DNA of 64,000 nucleotides from Acephala macrosclerotiorum (taxonomy: Eukaryota > Ascomycota > Leotiomycetes > Helotiales > Mollisiaceae): NCBI GenBank assembly GCA_014904845.1, contig MU119310.1, positions 1 through 64,000 on the forward strand, in the 5' to 3' direction. Below, in pieces: positions 1-13,038 of this stretch. The position numbers and the translations under genes are program-made. Position 1 is the first letter of the stretch, and the number at the start of each line of letters is the position of its first letter. The notes under the pieces were generated by a model. It saw only the letters and a list, made by a program, of their open reading frames with translations. It was not told where the DNA came from and searched no databases.

Positions 1-38
<38 letters not shown>

Positions 39-2562
39 TTTTTATATTTTTTTCTTTTTTTATATTTTATATTAAAAACTAATATTAATTGAGTATTTAA
101 AATCGATTACGCGTTATGAAAAATATTTTGAGATTTGTTATATTGAAAATTAGATTGTTGTTAAATGTAAATTAATACAATTTTTTTTTTTTTCGATGGT
201 TACGTATCGTTTAATCGACGTATATTCGAGTAATTCGAATCGTAGAATAACGATTACAATTCATTTCAAACGTTTTAAATAGAGTTCGAAAACGATTTAA
301 ATAAAATACTTTATTATTTATAAAGTAATTTTAAAGTTTGATTTTATTGAAAGAATTTATTAATACGTGATATAATCGTATGTTCGATTCGTGAAATTTC
401 TTTTATTGATATTTTGATTTCTATATATTGAGTAATTAATTAGTTCGATTTTCAATAGTAATTTTAATTTGAATTAAATAAATATATTTTCGAGAAAACT
501 ATTATTAATTATTGATTTTTAATAAATAATTAGTAAAATAAAAACAATTATAAATTTTACGAATTAAAAAAAACAATAGTTCGTAAAGTAAATACTATAA
601 TTATATTTTGCTTCGATTCGCTATTAATTCGTATTAAATGTGCGATTGAATTAGTAATAAACGATTTTAGATTTTAATAAATATTCGTAAAACAATTCGC
701 GATTTTTTTTTATTGAATATATAAAATATAAATAAAATAAATTGATAAATTTTTTAATTTAATAAAATTACTAATTATATTATATTTTTTTTAGATTAAT
801 TAAAAATACAATATAGAAATAAATTTTGCGTTTGTATTAATATTTTATAATTAAAATAAAATAAAAAAATAAACGATATTTTTATTGTATATTTCAAATT
901 TTTCTTTGAATTTGTTAACGTTTGAAAATAGTATTTTTTTTTAAGAATTAAAAAATAGTTTAATTCAATTTTTAGTTATATGATTGTTTTGATTTTAATA
1001 ATAATTGTTTTTGTAGTAAAAAAGTAACATTGATTGAATAGCAATAGAAAATTACGTTTTGAATTCGATATCGAAAGTAGTAAATTTTATTATTTTTATA
1101 TTTACAATATTTTAATATTATTTAATACGTTTTTATAAGATTAAAAACAATTGAAAGATTTTATTTATACAAAAACAATTTGATATTCGTTTATTTGTAA
1201 TAAAGAAAATTAAAATAATAATTTCTATAATTAACGCTATTGTCAATTTCGAGATTATTGAGAATTTGTACGAAGAAACGATATTAGATTTAAAGAAAAA
1301 TTCAGATTTTGACGAAATATATTCGATTGTTTTTAATAAATATAAAATTAACGATTTTTATTTAGTTTAAAAAGTAGCGAAATTTAATAAAAAAAAATAG
1401 TACAATATATAATTTGTTTTTGATTATAATTATTTGATATTATTAATTGAATTTAATTATTTGAAAATAATATAAAAAATGAGAATAAAAAAAATTTAAT
1501 TATTAAAAATAGTAAATATTTTTTATTTGTTTTGAAAACAATACTTTGATTGATTGATTTTAAGAGATAATTAATTCAAAAATAGTATTAATACAAATGA
1601 AATTTTTTTATACAATTATTATAACGACGAATTCGTATTTAAAAATAAACTTGATTAATTCGTTTTAATATTTGTCGAGTAATGTGATTTTATCGAATAA
1701 TATTCGTTTATCGAATTAATATTATTTATTAAACGAGTCGCGTTTGTTCAATTAATTCAAAAAAAAAAAAAATAATATTTAAAGTATTTAATTCGATGAA
1801 TTATATTTTAATATATTATAAGTATAATAAAATTAATATTGATTTTAGACGTTTGTTTTTAGTTCGAAGAAAAAAAAAACACGTAAATTTAATTTATATC
1901 GAATTTTATAATCGATTAATTAATACAAATTACAATTGTAAAATAAAATATTATGAAAAAATTTAAATTAAAAATTGATATTTATTTTGAAAACGATAAA
2001 AACGAAATATTTTATTTTATTTTTCTATAGAATTTCGATTGGAAATTTTTTATCAAAAAAATTAAAAAAAATTCTAATAAGAATTTTTTTTAAATTGATT
2101 TTAATATTTGGAATAAATATAAAAAAAATTATAACGAATACGCAATATATAATTTAAAAAATTTTAAGAATATAATTGATTTAATAATAAGTTTTAAATG
2201 GGCGTGAGTTCAAATATACGATAATAATAATTAATTTAATTACGATAATTAACAATTAAAAAATAAATCGATTTTTGTAATATTGAATAAATTTTAATTA
2301 AGAAACTGGTTTTTATAGAGTAATTAAATAGAATCGAGAGCGATTTGAATTACAATTACGAAAGAGTTTATATTTGAAGAAAATATAATAAAAAGTATTT
2401 ATAATAAAAAAAATCGTTTTAATTGTCGAATATTTTGATTTTATATTAGATTGTACGATATTGTTTAAAGATTAATATAATTACTGTTTATTGAAATTGT
2501 TATTTTATAGATTATAACGTTTTTTGATTTAAAGATATTAAAAACGAATTGATCGATTATAT

Positions 2563-2661
2563 TTTCGCTAGTGTATATATTTTTATTAGTGTATATATTT
2601 TCGCTAGTATATATATTTTTATTAGCGCATGAATTTTTACTAGCGTATAAATTTTTATTAG
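2563..2661. repeat. Short degenerate tandem repeat (about 19 bp unit)
   Basis: Six or so imperfect copies of a unit like TTCGCTAGTGTATATATTT follow one another, with CGCTAG/TATTAG variants. The repeat survives inside the AT block and is one of its few ordered structures. Confidence 0.6.
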
Positions 2662-2688
2662 TGTATATAAAGTGTATTGAAATATATG

Positions 2689-2855
2689 TACTATTGGCAA
2701 AGAAAATTAAATTTTGTTTTTTAAAATAATAATAATTCTTTTGAGTTTATTGTTACTATTGGTAATTGTTTTAAATTCAAGTACCAAAGATTTGAACATG
2801 TAATAATTGTATTGTATATGTTATTGGTAGATCGTTAGTACTATTGGTAATCGAT
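2689..2855. repeat. Four scattered copies of an ACTATTGGTAA-like motif
   Basis: Close variants of TACTATTGGTAA occur near 2690, 2753, 2821 and 2840, spaced 20-70 bp apart. They are G-richer than their surroundings. No function can be assigned. Confidence 0.45.
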
Positions 2856-5800
2856 TAATCAAAAAATATTTTTGTTAATAGAATATTATTATTAATAATA
2901 ATTAAATTAATCGAATATATTTATTAAATTAATTATAAATTTAATAAAAATTTATAGCGATAATAAAAAATACAAAAAAAAACTATATAATATTATTGAA
3001 ATTAAATTTCGAATTTTTTATAATTATTATTGTAAAATTAACGTATTTAAAAATTAATATATTGAAATTTTTTTTGTAATATTCAAAGAATAAATTAATT
3101 TATTTTACTACGAGAAACTTATTAAACGAAATTATAAATTTACGTTTATAATAATTTTAATTAAAATATATTTCGAGATTGAAAAAAATCGATAATTATA
3201 AAAAATTTAAAAAAATTTGTTTTCGAAATATTAAATAAAATATAATTTTTGCGATTAAATTATTAATATTTATCGAAATATTAAAAAATACAATTTCGTA
3301 CTATATAAATTTATTAATATTTTCAAAAGTATTTATATTGAATTATATTTCGTAATTAATATTGTAATGCGTTTACGTGAAATATAATAATATTTTATTA
3401 TTTTTGATTAAAATAAAAACAATAAAAACAAATACGAAAAATATAATTAAAATTAAATTAATTGTATATATGAAAAACGTAATAAAAAATAAAAATAAAA
3501 TCGAGAAAATTTTCGCGATAAATATTATAAAAAACGTAAATATTAAAAAAAAAATATTAAAAAAAATATTATATTTGTAGTAAATCGAAATACTAATTAA
3601 TAAAATATTTAATAAATAAATAATAATAAATTTATAATCAATTTTAATAATAAGTTTAATTTAAAATAAATCGAAATATTATTATTATTTATTATTAAAA
3701 AATTTTCGTAAATTATAAAAATATTAAAAATTTGAAAAATAAAAAAAAATAAAAATTCGATTAATTCTTTATAAATATAGAAATCGAGAATAAATATAAT
3801 TATTTTATTATGAAATTTAAAAAAATCGATAATATACAAATAATAATTATTTTAAACGATTAATTTATTCGTTATATAATTACTCAAAAAAATATATTCA
3901 ATATTTTATTATTATAATTCGAATTGAAAAAATATTTTTTTTTTTACTTTCGAGAATTAATATTTATTAAAAGTTTTTTAAAGTATTATATCAAATAACG
4001 AAATTATTAAAATATTGATTACTAAATAATTACAATTTTTAGTACTATAAAAATTTAATTATAAAGTCTAGTTTAATATATTAACGATTGAAAATTATTG
4101 TATTTTATATTGTTTTTATAAATATATTATTTTTATTTTATATTCAAAATATAAATAATATAAATATAAAATTTAATAATTTTAAAAATATTTTAATTCA
4201 AAAAAATAAAATTGTTTTTATTATATAAAAATAAAAACATTTTTAAATATTATTATATCAATCGAAAAAAAATCTATTTTAAAATCATTTTATCGATATT
4301 TAATTATATTAATTATATAAACGTTTTAAATAATTATTAATATAACGTTTTATAAAAAAATTTCAATGAATTAATTATAATATAAATATTAAATATATTT
4401 AATACTTTATTAAATATTATTACTACTATTAAATATATAAATAATTTTTTAAAAAATTCAAATTTATTTTATAAAATAATTATAAATTTAATTATTTGAT
4501 TATTATCGACGTTTTATATTTAAATTCGAAATTAATATTACAAATCGTAAACTCGTTTACAATATTTCAAACTATTAAATTCTTAAAAAATATATTTATA
4601 AAAATAATATAAAATACTTTTCAAATATATTAAATTAATACGTATTAAAAATTATTTAATTACTTCGTTTATAATACGAAAAAAAAAATTTCGTTTATAA
4701 AATTTCAATAAAATATTAAAATAATAATAATTAAAATTAAAAAAATATTTATTGAAATTTATAATAATATAAAAATATTACATTTTATTACGTTAAACTT
4801 ATAAAATTATTTACAATAAATTAATCGAAAAATAAATCAATAAAAAATTTTTTTTATAAATAATAATTAAAACTATAAACGATTTAATAAAATCAAATAA
4901 TATTATATTTATATTATTAATTTTTAAAATTTATTTTAAAATAATTAGTAATAATATATTATTACTATTAATTATTAAAAAAAACTAAAATAATTCGAAT
5001 AATTACTAAAAAAATATATTGTTTATATATTAAATATTAAATCAATAACGTACTCGCAATAAAAAATAATTTAAATACGAAATTTACATTAAATTTATTA
5101 ATTTTTTCGAATATACGTATTTAACGTAAAAAAAAAAAAAAAAAAAACTATACTAATTATTAATAATCGACGTTAAAATATATACAATTAATATATTTTA
5201 CGAGTTAATTAATTTTCGATTTACAATTGTTAAATCGTATTATATAAAAAAAAAATATTGAAAATTTAAAACGACGATTAAAACGACGATTAAAATTATA
5301 ATTAAAATGAAATTTTTATATTTTTTTTGTTAAACGAATTAAATAAAAAATTAATTTAATAATATAATCGAAAACGTTTAAAAAAATTACGTAATAAAAA
5401 CATATTTAACAAAGAATAATATTTTATTAAAAACGACGATAAAAATTTTAAAAATTTTAATAAATAATTTATTATCGTTATTATTAAAAAAATTGAAATC
5501 TTTATAATATTTATAATATTTATAACAAATAAAAAAAAAATCGATATAGTATTTTTTTTGAAATTGCGAAAAAAAAATATTATTATAATTTTTAAACAAT
5601 TATTTAAAACGTTTTAAAAGAAAAAAATCGATAATTTAATCGTAAAATTTTTTTTAATTTTGTCGTATATAATTTTATTTAATATATTGAAATTCGTATT
5701 TTTAATTTAAAATTAATTAATAAAATTAAAAATAAAATTATTAATATTTTTTACGAGAAATTAAAACTAGTAATTTAAAAATATAACGACAAAAGAAAAA

Positions 5801-8800
5801 AAATAATTTTAATATAATTTTCGATAATTTAAAAAATTAATCAACGAATAATTATCGTTTTAATATTTTTTTTCAATTAAATTTTAAAATAAAAAAATTA
5901 AAATATAATTTTGAAATATTATTTAAATTTATATACAATTAATAATAATTTTTTAATAATTTATATTAATACGTTTATTAAAGAAAATTCGTTATTTATA
6001 TTTATTAAATATAATTATAATAATTTTAAAATCTTTATATAATATTATTAAAATAAAAATATATTAATAAATACTATAAAAAGAAATTATCGATAATTAT
6101 ATCAATATACGATTTTTGTTTTTTAATTACGAATATAAAAATTTTCGACGTTATTAAAATATAAATTAATAATATATTTATATTAATTAAAAAAAGATTT
6201 TTTATTATTGAAAAAAACGAATTTAATAATATTAAATTTTTAATTAAGTTTAAAAAAAATTTAATACTAGAAATATTATTAATTTTCAATAAATATATTC
6301 TAATTAAAAACGAAAATATAATTTATTTATAATAAAAGAATTAAAATAAAAAATTAAAATTAATAAATATTAAATTTTTAAATTTGTAAATTGAATATTA
6401 AAAACAACGAATTAAAAAAATTTATATTATTATAATTTACTAATTTGAAATAATTTTCGATTTATTTATTATTATTTAATATTAAAATTTAATAAAAAAA
6501 AATTTATTATATTGAATAAAAAATTGAAATAATAAATTAAAAATTTAAATCGAAAATTTAAATATATTATTTTCGATTTATTTATAATAAAGATTTTCGT
6601 TTTTATTAATAATTTATTTACAAATAATAAAAATTTTAATTTTTAAATTGAATATAAAATTATTTTAATAAATAAATAATAATTAAACGATGAAAAATTC
6701 GAAATTAAAAAGAATTTTATTTATTATAATTTTATTTAAAATAAACGTATTACTAAAAGCGTTTTGATTTCGAAAATATATAATATAATAAAAAAAATCG
6801 ATATAATGATTACAATTAAATTTATTATCGATATAATTATTTAATAATTCGATATTTTTAATATTTTAATAATCGTTTATATAAATTTATATTCGTTTTA
6901 CGAATATTTAATCAAATTAAAAACGATTAAAAAAAAGCGTTTTATAATCGATATTATAATTTTTCGTTAATCGTATAAACGTAAAAAATTATAATAAATT
7001 CAATAAATTAATAATTAAAATAATCTAATAAATATTATAATAAAATTAATATTTAATAAAATTTTAAAAAAGTTTTTAAATACGAATTATTTTAAAATTC
7101 GAATAAAAAAATAAATTAAAAAAAAGAAAATAATAAAAACAATATAAAAAACTAAAAAAAAATGCTTATTAAAAAAAAAAAAATAAAAAAAAAAAAAATT
7201 TATATTAAATTTTGAAAGTTTTTATTATTTAATTTATAAAATCAAAAAAAAAATTTATTTTAATTTCGACGTTTATAATTTTCAACGAATTTTAAAAACG
7301 GTACTAATTTACTAGCGTTGTTTTTAAAGTTTTATCACATGATTTTTGTATTTAAAATATTAGTAAATTTTATATATTAATAAATTACAATAAAAAATAA
7401 AAATAAAAACGTTTTTTTAATTAATTAAATTAATTAAATTTTTATTACAAAAAAAAACTATTAATATAAATACAATATTAGTTTAATAATCACGTGTAAT
7501 ACTAATTCTAATTCGAATTAATATCGTTTTACTAAAATTGAAATTATATTTTTTTAAATTTTACGTATTTTTTTAAATAATTAATTACAATTCAATAAAT
7601 ACAATTAAAATTATTTTATGTTTTCGTTTTTAATTTATTATTAATAATAAATATTTTTAATAATATCAATATATATATATTTTAAAATATACTATTATAT
7701 TAATATTATAATTTAATAATAAAATTAATAAATAATTATATAATAATTAAAAAATATATATATTATTTTCAATATTATTATTATTATTATTATATTTAAT
7801 ATTAAATTGTATTTATTTAAATATATATAATTAATAATTTTTTTTAAATTTTAAAATATTTTAATTTATTATTTTAAATTTATAATTTTTTTAATTTTAA
7901 TTTAAAATTATAATTTTAAATTTTTAAAAAAATCGTTTTAAATTTTTTATTAATATATTAAATTATATAATATTTAATAATAAAATTATAATTATTAAAA
8001 CGATTTATAAAAATATATAATAAATACAATTTAAATAAAAATACAAATTATTAATTATTAATAATTTTTAATATATTTAATATTGATTTAAATAAAATAT
8101 AAATATTAATTAATTAAAAAATATAATTATTATATTAATATAAAATTTATATAATTAAATTTTAAAAATAATATTATTTTTAAAATTATTTTTTTATTTT
8201 TTATTTTTTTAATAATATAAAAAAAATAATTAAAATAATATATTAATATTATAAATTATAATTTATTTTAAATTTTTAATTATTATTATTATTATTATAT
8301 TAAAACAAAATTTTAATATATATTTTATTTATTAATTTATAAACGTTTTAAATTTAATAAAATAATTTATATTATTTAAAAATAATTAAAAAATTTAATA
8401 TTTTAATTAATTTAAACTTTTTAAATATAAAATTTATTAATAAAAAAATAAAAAATAATTTTAATTTTAAAATTAATATATTTTTAATTAAATAATAAAT
8501 AATAATATAAAAAAAATTTATTTAAAAATTCGTTTTTAATTTAAATTTTATAATTTTTTTATTAATATATAAAATATATTACAATTTGTTTTTATAATTT
8601 AATAAAATATTATTTAAAATTTAATATATAAATAAAATTAATAATTATAATTAAAAAAATTAAAATTATTTATTAAATTAAATTTTTTTAATATATATAA
8701 AAAAATTTATTTTTAAAAAATTTATAATTTTATTTTATTTTTTAATTTATTATAATTAATATATTTATTAATTATATAAATATTAAAAAAAAAAAATTTT

Positions 8801-10664
8801 AAAATATAATTTTTTTATATTATATTTTAAATATTATAATTATTTAATTTATAAAATTAAAATATAATTTTATTTTATATAATTAAATAATAAAAATTAA
8901 TTAAAAATAAATAAAATTTAAACGAGATTTAAACGAGTATTTTAATTTTTATAATTTTTGTAATTTTTAATTTTTTAAAATAATTTTAAATATAATTTTA
9001 AATAAAAATATTAAATTAAATTTTTTTAATAAAAATTATATAATTATAAAAATATTTAATATTTAAATAAATATTTTAATATTTAAAATAAAAACGCATT
9101 TAAAAATTTTATAATTATTATTTTTATTAAATATAATTATATTTTATTAATTAATAAATTATAATTATAAATATAATATAATTAAATTTTTAATATTTTT
9201 AATTAAAATTATATATTATAATATTTTTTAATAAATTAATTAAATTTAATATTTTTTATTTATAATTAAAATAATTCGTATTATATAAATATCGTATAAT
9301 TTAATAAAAATTAATATTAATTTTTAAAACGAACGATTAATAAAAACGTTTTTATAAAAAATTAAAAAATTTTCAATTTTAATAATTTATTTAATTTATT
9401 TTTATTTTAAATTTTAAATTAAAAAAATTATTAAAATAAAATTTTAAATTTTATTAAACGATAAAAATTAATAAATTAATAAATTTTTTAATATTTAAAA
9501 TAAAAACATATTATAAAATTTTATATTATTAAAAAAAAAATTTAAATTAAATTATTATAATTTTTTTAATTAATTTAAATTATTTTAATATTTAAATATT
9601 TTTGTATTTAATTATTATAATTAATTTAATTAATTATAAAATAATATTTTTTAAAATTTTTATTAAAAATTATATAATTATAAAAATATTTAAAATTTAA
9701 AAATATTTAATTAAATTTTAATTTATTTATAAATTTTATACGATTTAAATTAATTAATAAATTAAAATTTTAATATTTTTTTTTAATATTATATATTATA
9801 ATATTTTTTAATAAATTAATTAAATTTAATATTTTTCGTTTATAATTAAAATAATTTATATTATATAAATAATATATAATTTAATAAAAATTAATATTAA
9901 TTTTTAAAACGAATAATTAATTATTAATTTTTAATAAAAAAATTAAAAAAAAAATTTAATTAAAAATTTTATATATTTATTTTATAATTTTTATTTATAA
10001 ATATAAAAATAATAATATTATAATAAAATTAAACGTAAATTTAAAAATTTAAAATTATATAATTAAAATTAAATTTATAATAAATATTATTTTTTATATT
10101 ACGTATATTAATTAAAAGTAATTTAATACTAATTTTTTTTATTTATTTCAAAGTTAAAATAATTAATATAAATTTAATAATTACTAATTATAAAAATAAT
10201 CGATCCCGTGATTTTTTTCTTTAAACGAACTCTTGCTTAAGCGTAGTAAATTGTTTACTCTCTTGTAAATTTAATTTAACCATGTTTGCGCATATTTTTT
10301 TTCATATAAATAATTTATTTTATAGTATTAAATCACACGATAGATCATATACCAGGCCAAGCCCAAGCCCAGGGACGGAACTCCGCAGGTAATTTTGCAG
10401 GAGCAGTTAATACAGTGGGCCGAATTTACTTCATACTCAATTATTTCGCATTTATTATAGGATTATGAGTGTCTCGAATGGGAGTCCCTTGAAAGTAGGC
10501 TATTGGAAACCAAGGCTTGGCGGGGGATGCACCAACCGGCTAGTGCCGCGTTTATGTGCAAAAATTATATGGGGAGCCCGTCCAAGAAAACGTCCTTCTC
10601 TGTCACCCACCGTCCAGCTCCCGCGTCACCAGACTCGCAACTTTGGGCGCCCCTTTTGCGCCAC

Positions 10665-10743
10665 TCTCGCGCCCCTTTCGCGCCCCTTTCGCGCCCCTTT
10701 CGCGCCCCTTTCGCGCCCCTTTCGCGCCCCTTTCGCGCCCTTT
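10665..10743. repeat. 11-bp tandem repeat (TTCGCGCCCCT)n, about 7 copies
   Basis: Seven near-perfect 11-bp units lie just inside the border of the AT block. Because 11 is not a multiple of 3, every reading frame gives the same 11-residue cycle containing APFAPLSRPFR, so all three frames stay open. The overlapping open frames here are therefore repeat artefacts rather than evidence of a gene. Confidence 0.85.
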
Positions 10744-10751
10744 CCTACAAC

Positions 10752-11785
10752 ATGGACTTCACGCAGCTGAATTGGCTCGACAATTGGCAGCCCCTTCAGA
10801 AATTCACCACCAACTCTCTCACCTACCTGGATCTCAGCGACATGCCATCAAGTTTCACATTTGGGAATCTGCCAATCGTGTGAGATTTTTTTTTTTTAAA
10901 TCCGATATGCTAACTACTCGGGCGCTATACAGAGTTCACCGACTTCTACTCCCACAGCATCGAGGTGGCCTGGAGCCTTTGATGAACTTTGGGCCGTGGC
11001 GCCACATTGCGGGTTGTCCGAACCTCCAAAAGTCAACTCGGACTTTGAACAACACAGTGGCACGACTATAGTTGAAAACCGCGTGCCAATAACAGTCCAT
11101 TCTGTGCCCGATTACCCAATCGATCTTCGGAAGCCCAGCAAGTTTCCACAGTCTCTAACGAGCGTCTCGAGGACCATCTTTAAAATATCCACATTGAGCT
11201 ATTAATTTGCGCTAAATTTAGCTACTTCTACTACAAACCTTTCGGCAAGCAAAGTAACTTGGAGCGTCATCATAAAAACAAACACGCGGACGGATTTGTG
11301 CTATACAAGTGTCCCCGTACTTCCTGCCCTAAGCCCATCAATGGATTTGCTCGCAGGGACAAGCTCAAAGAACATCTTCGAAACTGCCATAGCAACTTCG
11401 AATGCCTCAACCACATAAAAACGGCTTCAAAACTGAAGAACAGCTACTGTCCCATATCCGGACTGCTTACAAGATGCTTCAAGCTGAGTGCCCATTACCC
11501 CGTTGTAAGACGAGCAATACTACCGAGGCTACACTTGGAGTGACTTTGGATGAGCATTTTGAGGCTATTCATAGAGATTATAATTGTAAGCTTGGCATTT
11601 GCAAGCACACCCAGTCTTCGGAGTTTATTCCCTACACTCTGAAAAAGCATTTTATTAAGGATTACGATATCAGCTCCTCTGAGGCAGTGGGGCTTGTCGA
11701 TACCATAGTCAAAGCTGGAGAATGTGCGTTGAAGGACTTGCAGTTGATGAAACTGGGTTGGGCTCAAGGGCAACGTGGTCTTTAG
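10752..11785 (+). pseudogene. Decayed C2H2 zinc-finger gene
   Basis: Coding-like pieces follow each other in different frames. An ATG at 10752 begins MDFTQLNWLDNWQPLQ and stops at 10883. A second frame is open to 11205. A third, around 11239-11400, encodes a partial finger (SNLERHHKNKH) and a clear C2H2 finger with CPRTSC followed by KLKEHLRNCH. A fourth (11402-11785) has further Cys/His pairs (CPLPRCK, HFEAIHRD). One or two frame changes could be introns, for example one ending in TTTAG near 11219, but the change near 11400 has no convincing splice sites. The family would be a fungal C2H2 transcription factor-like protein. Position at the edge of the AT block fits decay. An intact, heavily spliced gene is the alternative. 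Confidence 0.5.
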
Positions 11786-13038
11786 AATAGCCATATAAGG
11801 AAGACTTTCATAGAATGTCTTTTATGCTCATCAGTGACCCCCAAAATCCCTGATTCGAGCTTGTGAGGGAAGGGGATTTTGGGAATTTTAGAACTTATTG
11901 GGACGTACTGAGTTCCGTCGTTGAGAGATTTGCTTGTTTCAAGTTATAAGTCTAAGTTTAATCTGCTCCATGAAATGTTATTTTTTTGTATCTTCATCTT
12001 CAGTACTTTGTACTCGCGTCTCACCCAGCCTAAACAAGTTATGTTCCCACATGATCAAATTGTGTAACATGGCGATATTCAAAAAAAAAAACTTCGGGTC
12101 AAGGTCACTTGTAAGACAACGCTCTTCAATCATGACTTTAATTGTCCTTTATTAGCCGTCAGACAGTCAAATCCAACATACGTTACCCACATCCGTACAA
12201 ACCCACGTATCCGATGCTAATATTTCGATTGCATGGGTAGGGTAGCAATAAGAGTGCTTTACGATTGCCAGCCTGGAATGGTTATTGCACGGCGTTGGGC
12301 TACGTCTTCGATGAGGGCTTTGTGCACGATGCCCACGATGATCTTGGCCAGAGATGACAAGGCGGACAAAAGTCCAGCCGTTTAATTTCTCAAATGGCTC
12401 AACGATTTTACAAGTGCCTTCGGGAAGTGCCTTCGGAAAGCTCTGTGCAACCAAGGGGATCGTCACGCGATAACTCCGCTGGTGACCATGGACAGCCTTG
12501 CTCACTTGTCAGACGTTTCGGGTGTGGATCCCTAGTTGGTTCATGCTTAATCAGCCTTTCCTCGGCCGTAATGTTCGAAATGCCTTGTTGCACGTGAAGT
12601 TCGATGCAGTCCGTAGTCAGCCCAACCGTTGCATGAGCCTTGTTGCATCTACACCGAGTAGCGCCACATGGGCATTGAAGGTGCAATGTACACATGCATC
12701 GCCTCCCATATTTCTCCACGGTTTGTTAAGCTTGTATTATTCTGGCGATTGGTCGTGGAGAAAGGAGCTTCGGGAAGCTATTGGTTCTTCATCAGCGTGG
12801 CTCGCAGTGCGCATCTCGGGTTCACCAGCCGGCAGACCGTGTTGTAGCGCCCCGTATGCATCTGGACGAACTCAGCATCGGGTATCGCATTTAACTGCCC
12901 ACCTTCCAGCAAGCGTACAGCCGTGCCGACTTATTTTGTTACGAGGATCTTAGATCAACATCCTTCAAATTTTTCGAATCCTCAACTTTCTCCCTAGTAT
13001 CCTGGTTTTCATTTTCATTTTATGCGAAACCAAAAACC
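11786..13038. other. Intergenic, no supported gene
   Basis: Several overlapping open frames occur on both strands around 12160-12950, but none has a recognisable domain or a consistent splice pattern. Balanced base composition. The last 100 bp are the likely 5' leader of the gene at 13039. Confidence 0.5.

Larger units (their letters stand above)
1..10200. repeat. AT-rich, RIP-type gene-free block
   Basis: About 10 kb of nearly pure A+T opens the window. The remaining C and G sit largely in CpG (TCGA, ACGT, AACG), while most other C has gone to T on one strand and A on the other, as expected of repeat-induced point mutation, which mainly attacks CpA. The short open frames here are strings of Ile, Asn, Lys, Phe and Leu with no recognisable domain and are composition artefacts. 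Positions 1-2900 keep more G than C, so the strands are unequal there; 7600-9990 has hardly any G or C. The sharp return to balanced composition lies near 10200. I read this as a long-decayed transposon cluster, a subtelomere or a centromere-like block; the sequence does not decide between them. Confidence 0.85.

Noticed and set aside
1975..6289. Several open frames of 60-76 codons in the AT block
   Set aside because: They are Ile/Lys/Asn/Phe strings produced by composition, with no domain or conserved start context.
10465..11071. Three overlapping plus-strand frames of 101-171 codons
   Set aside because: They are opened by the 11-bp repeat, which is stop-free in every frame.
12167..12953. 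Overlapping frames on both strands
   Set aside because: No domain, no splice logic and mutual overlap.
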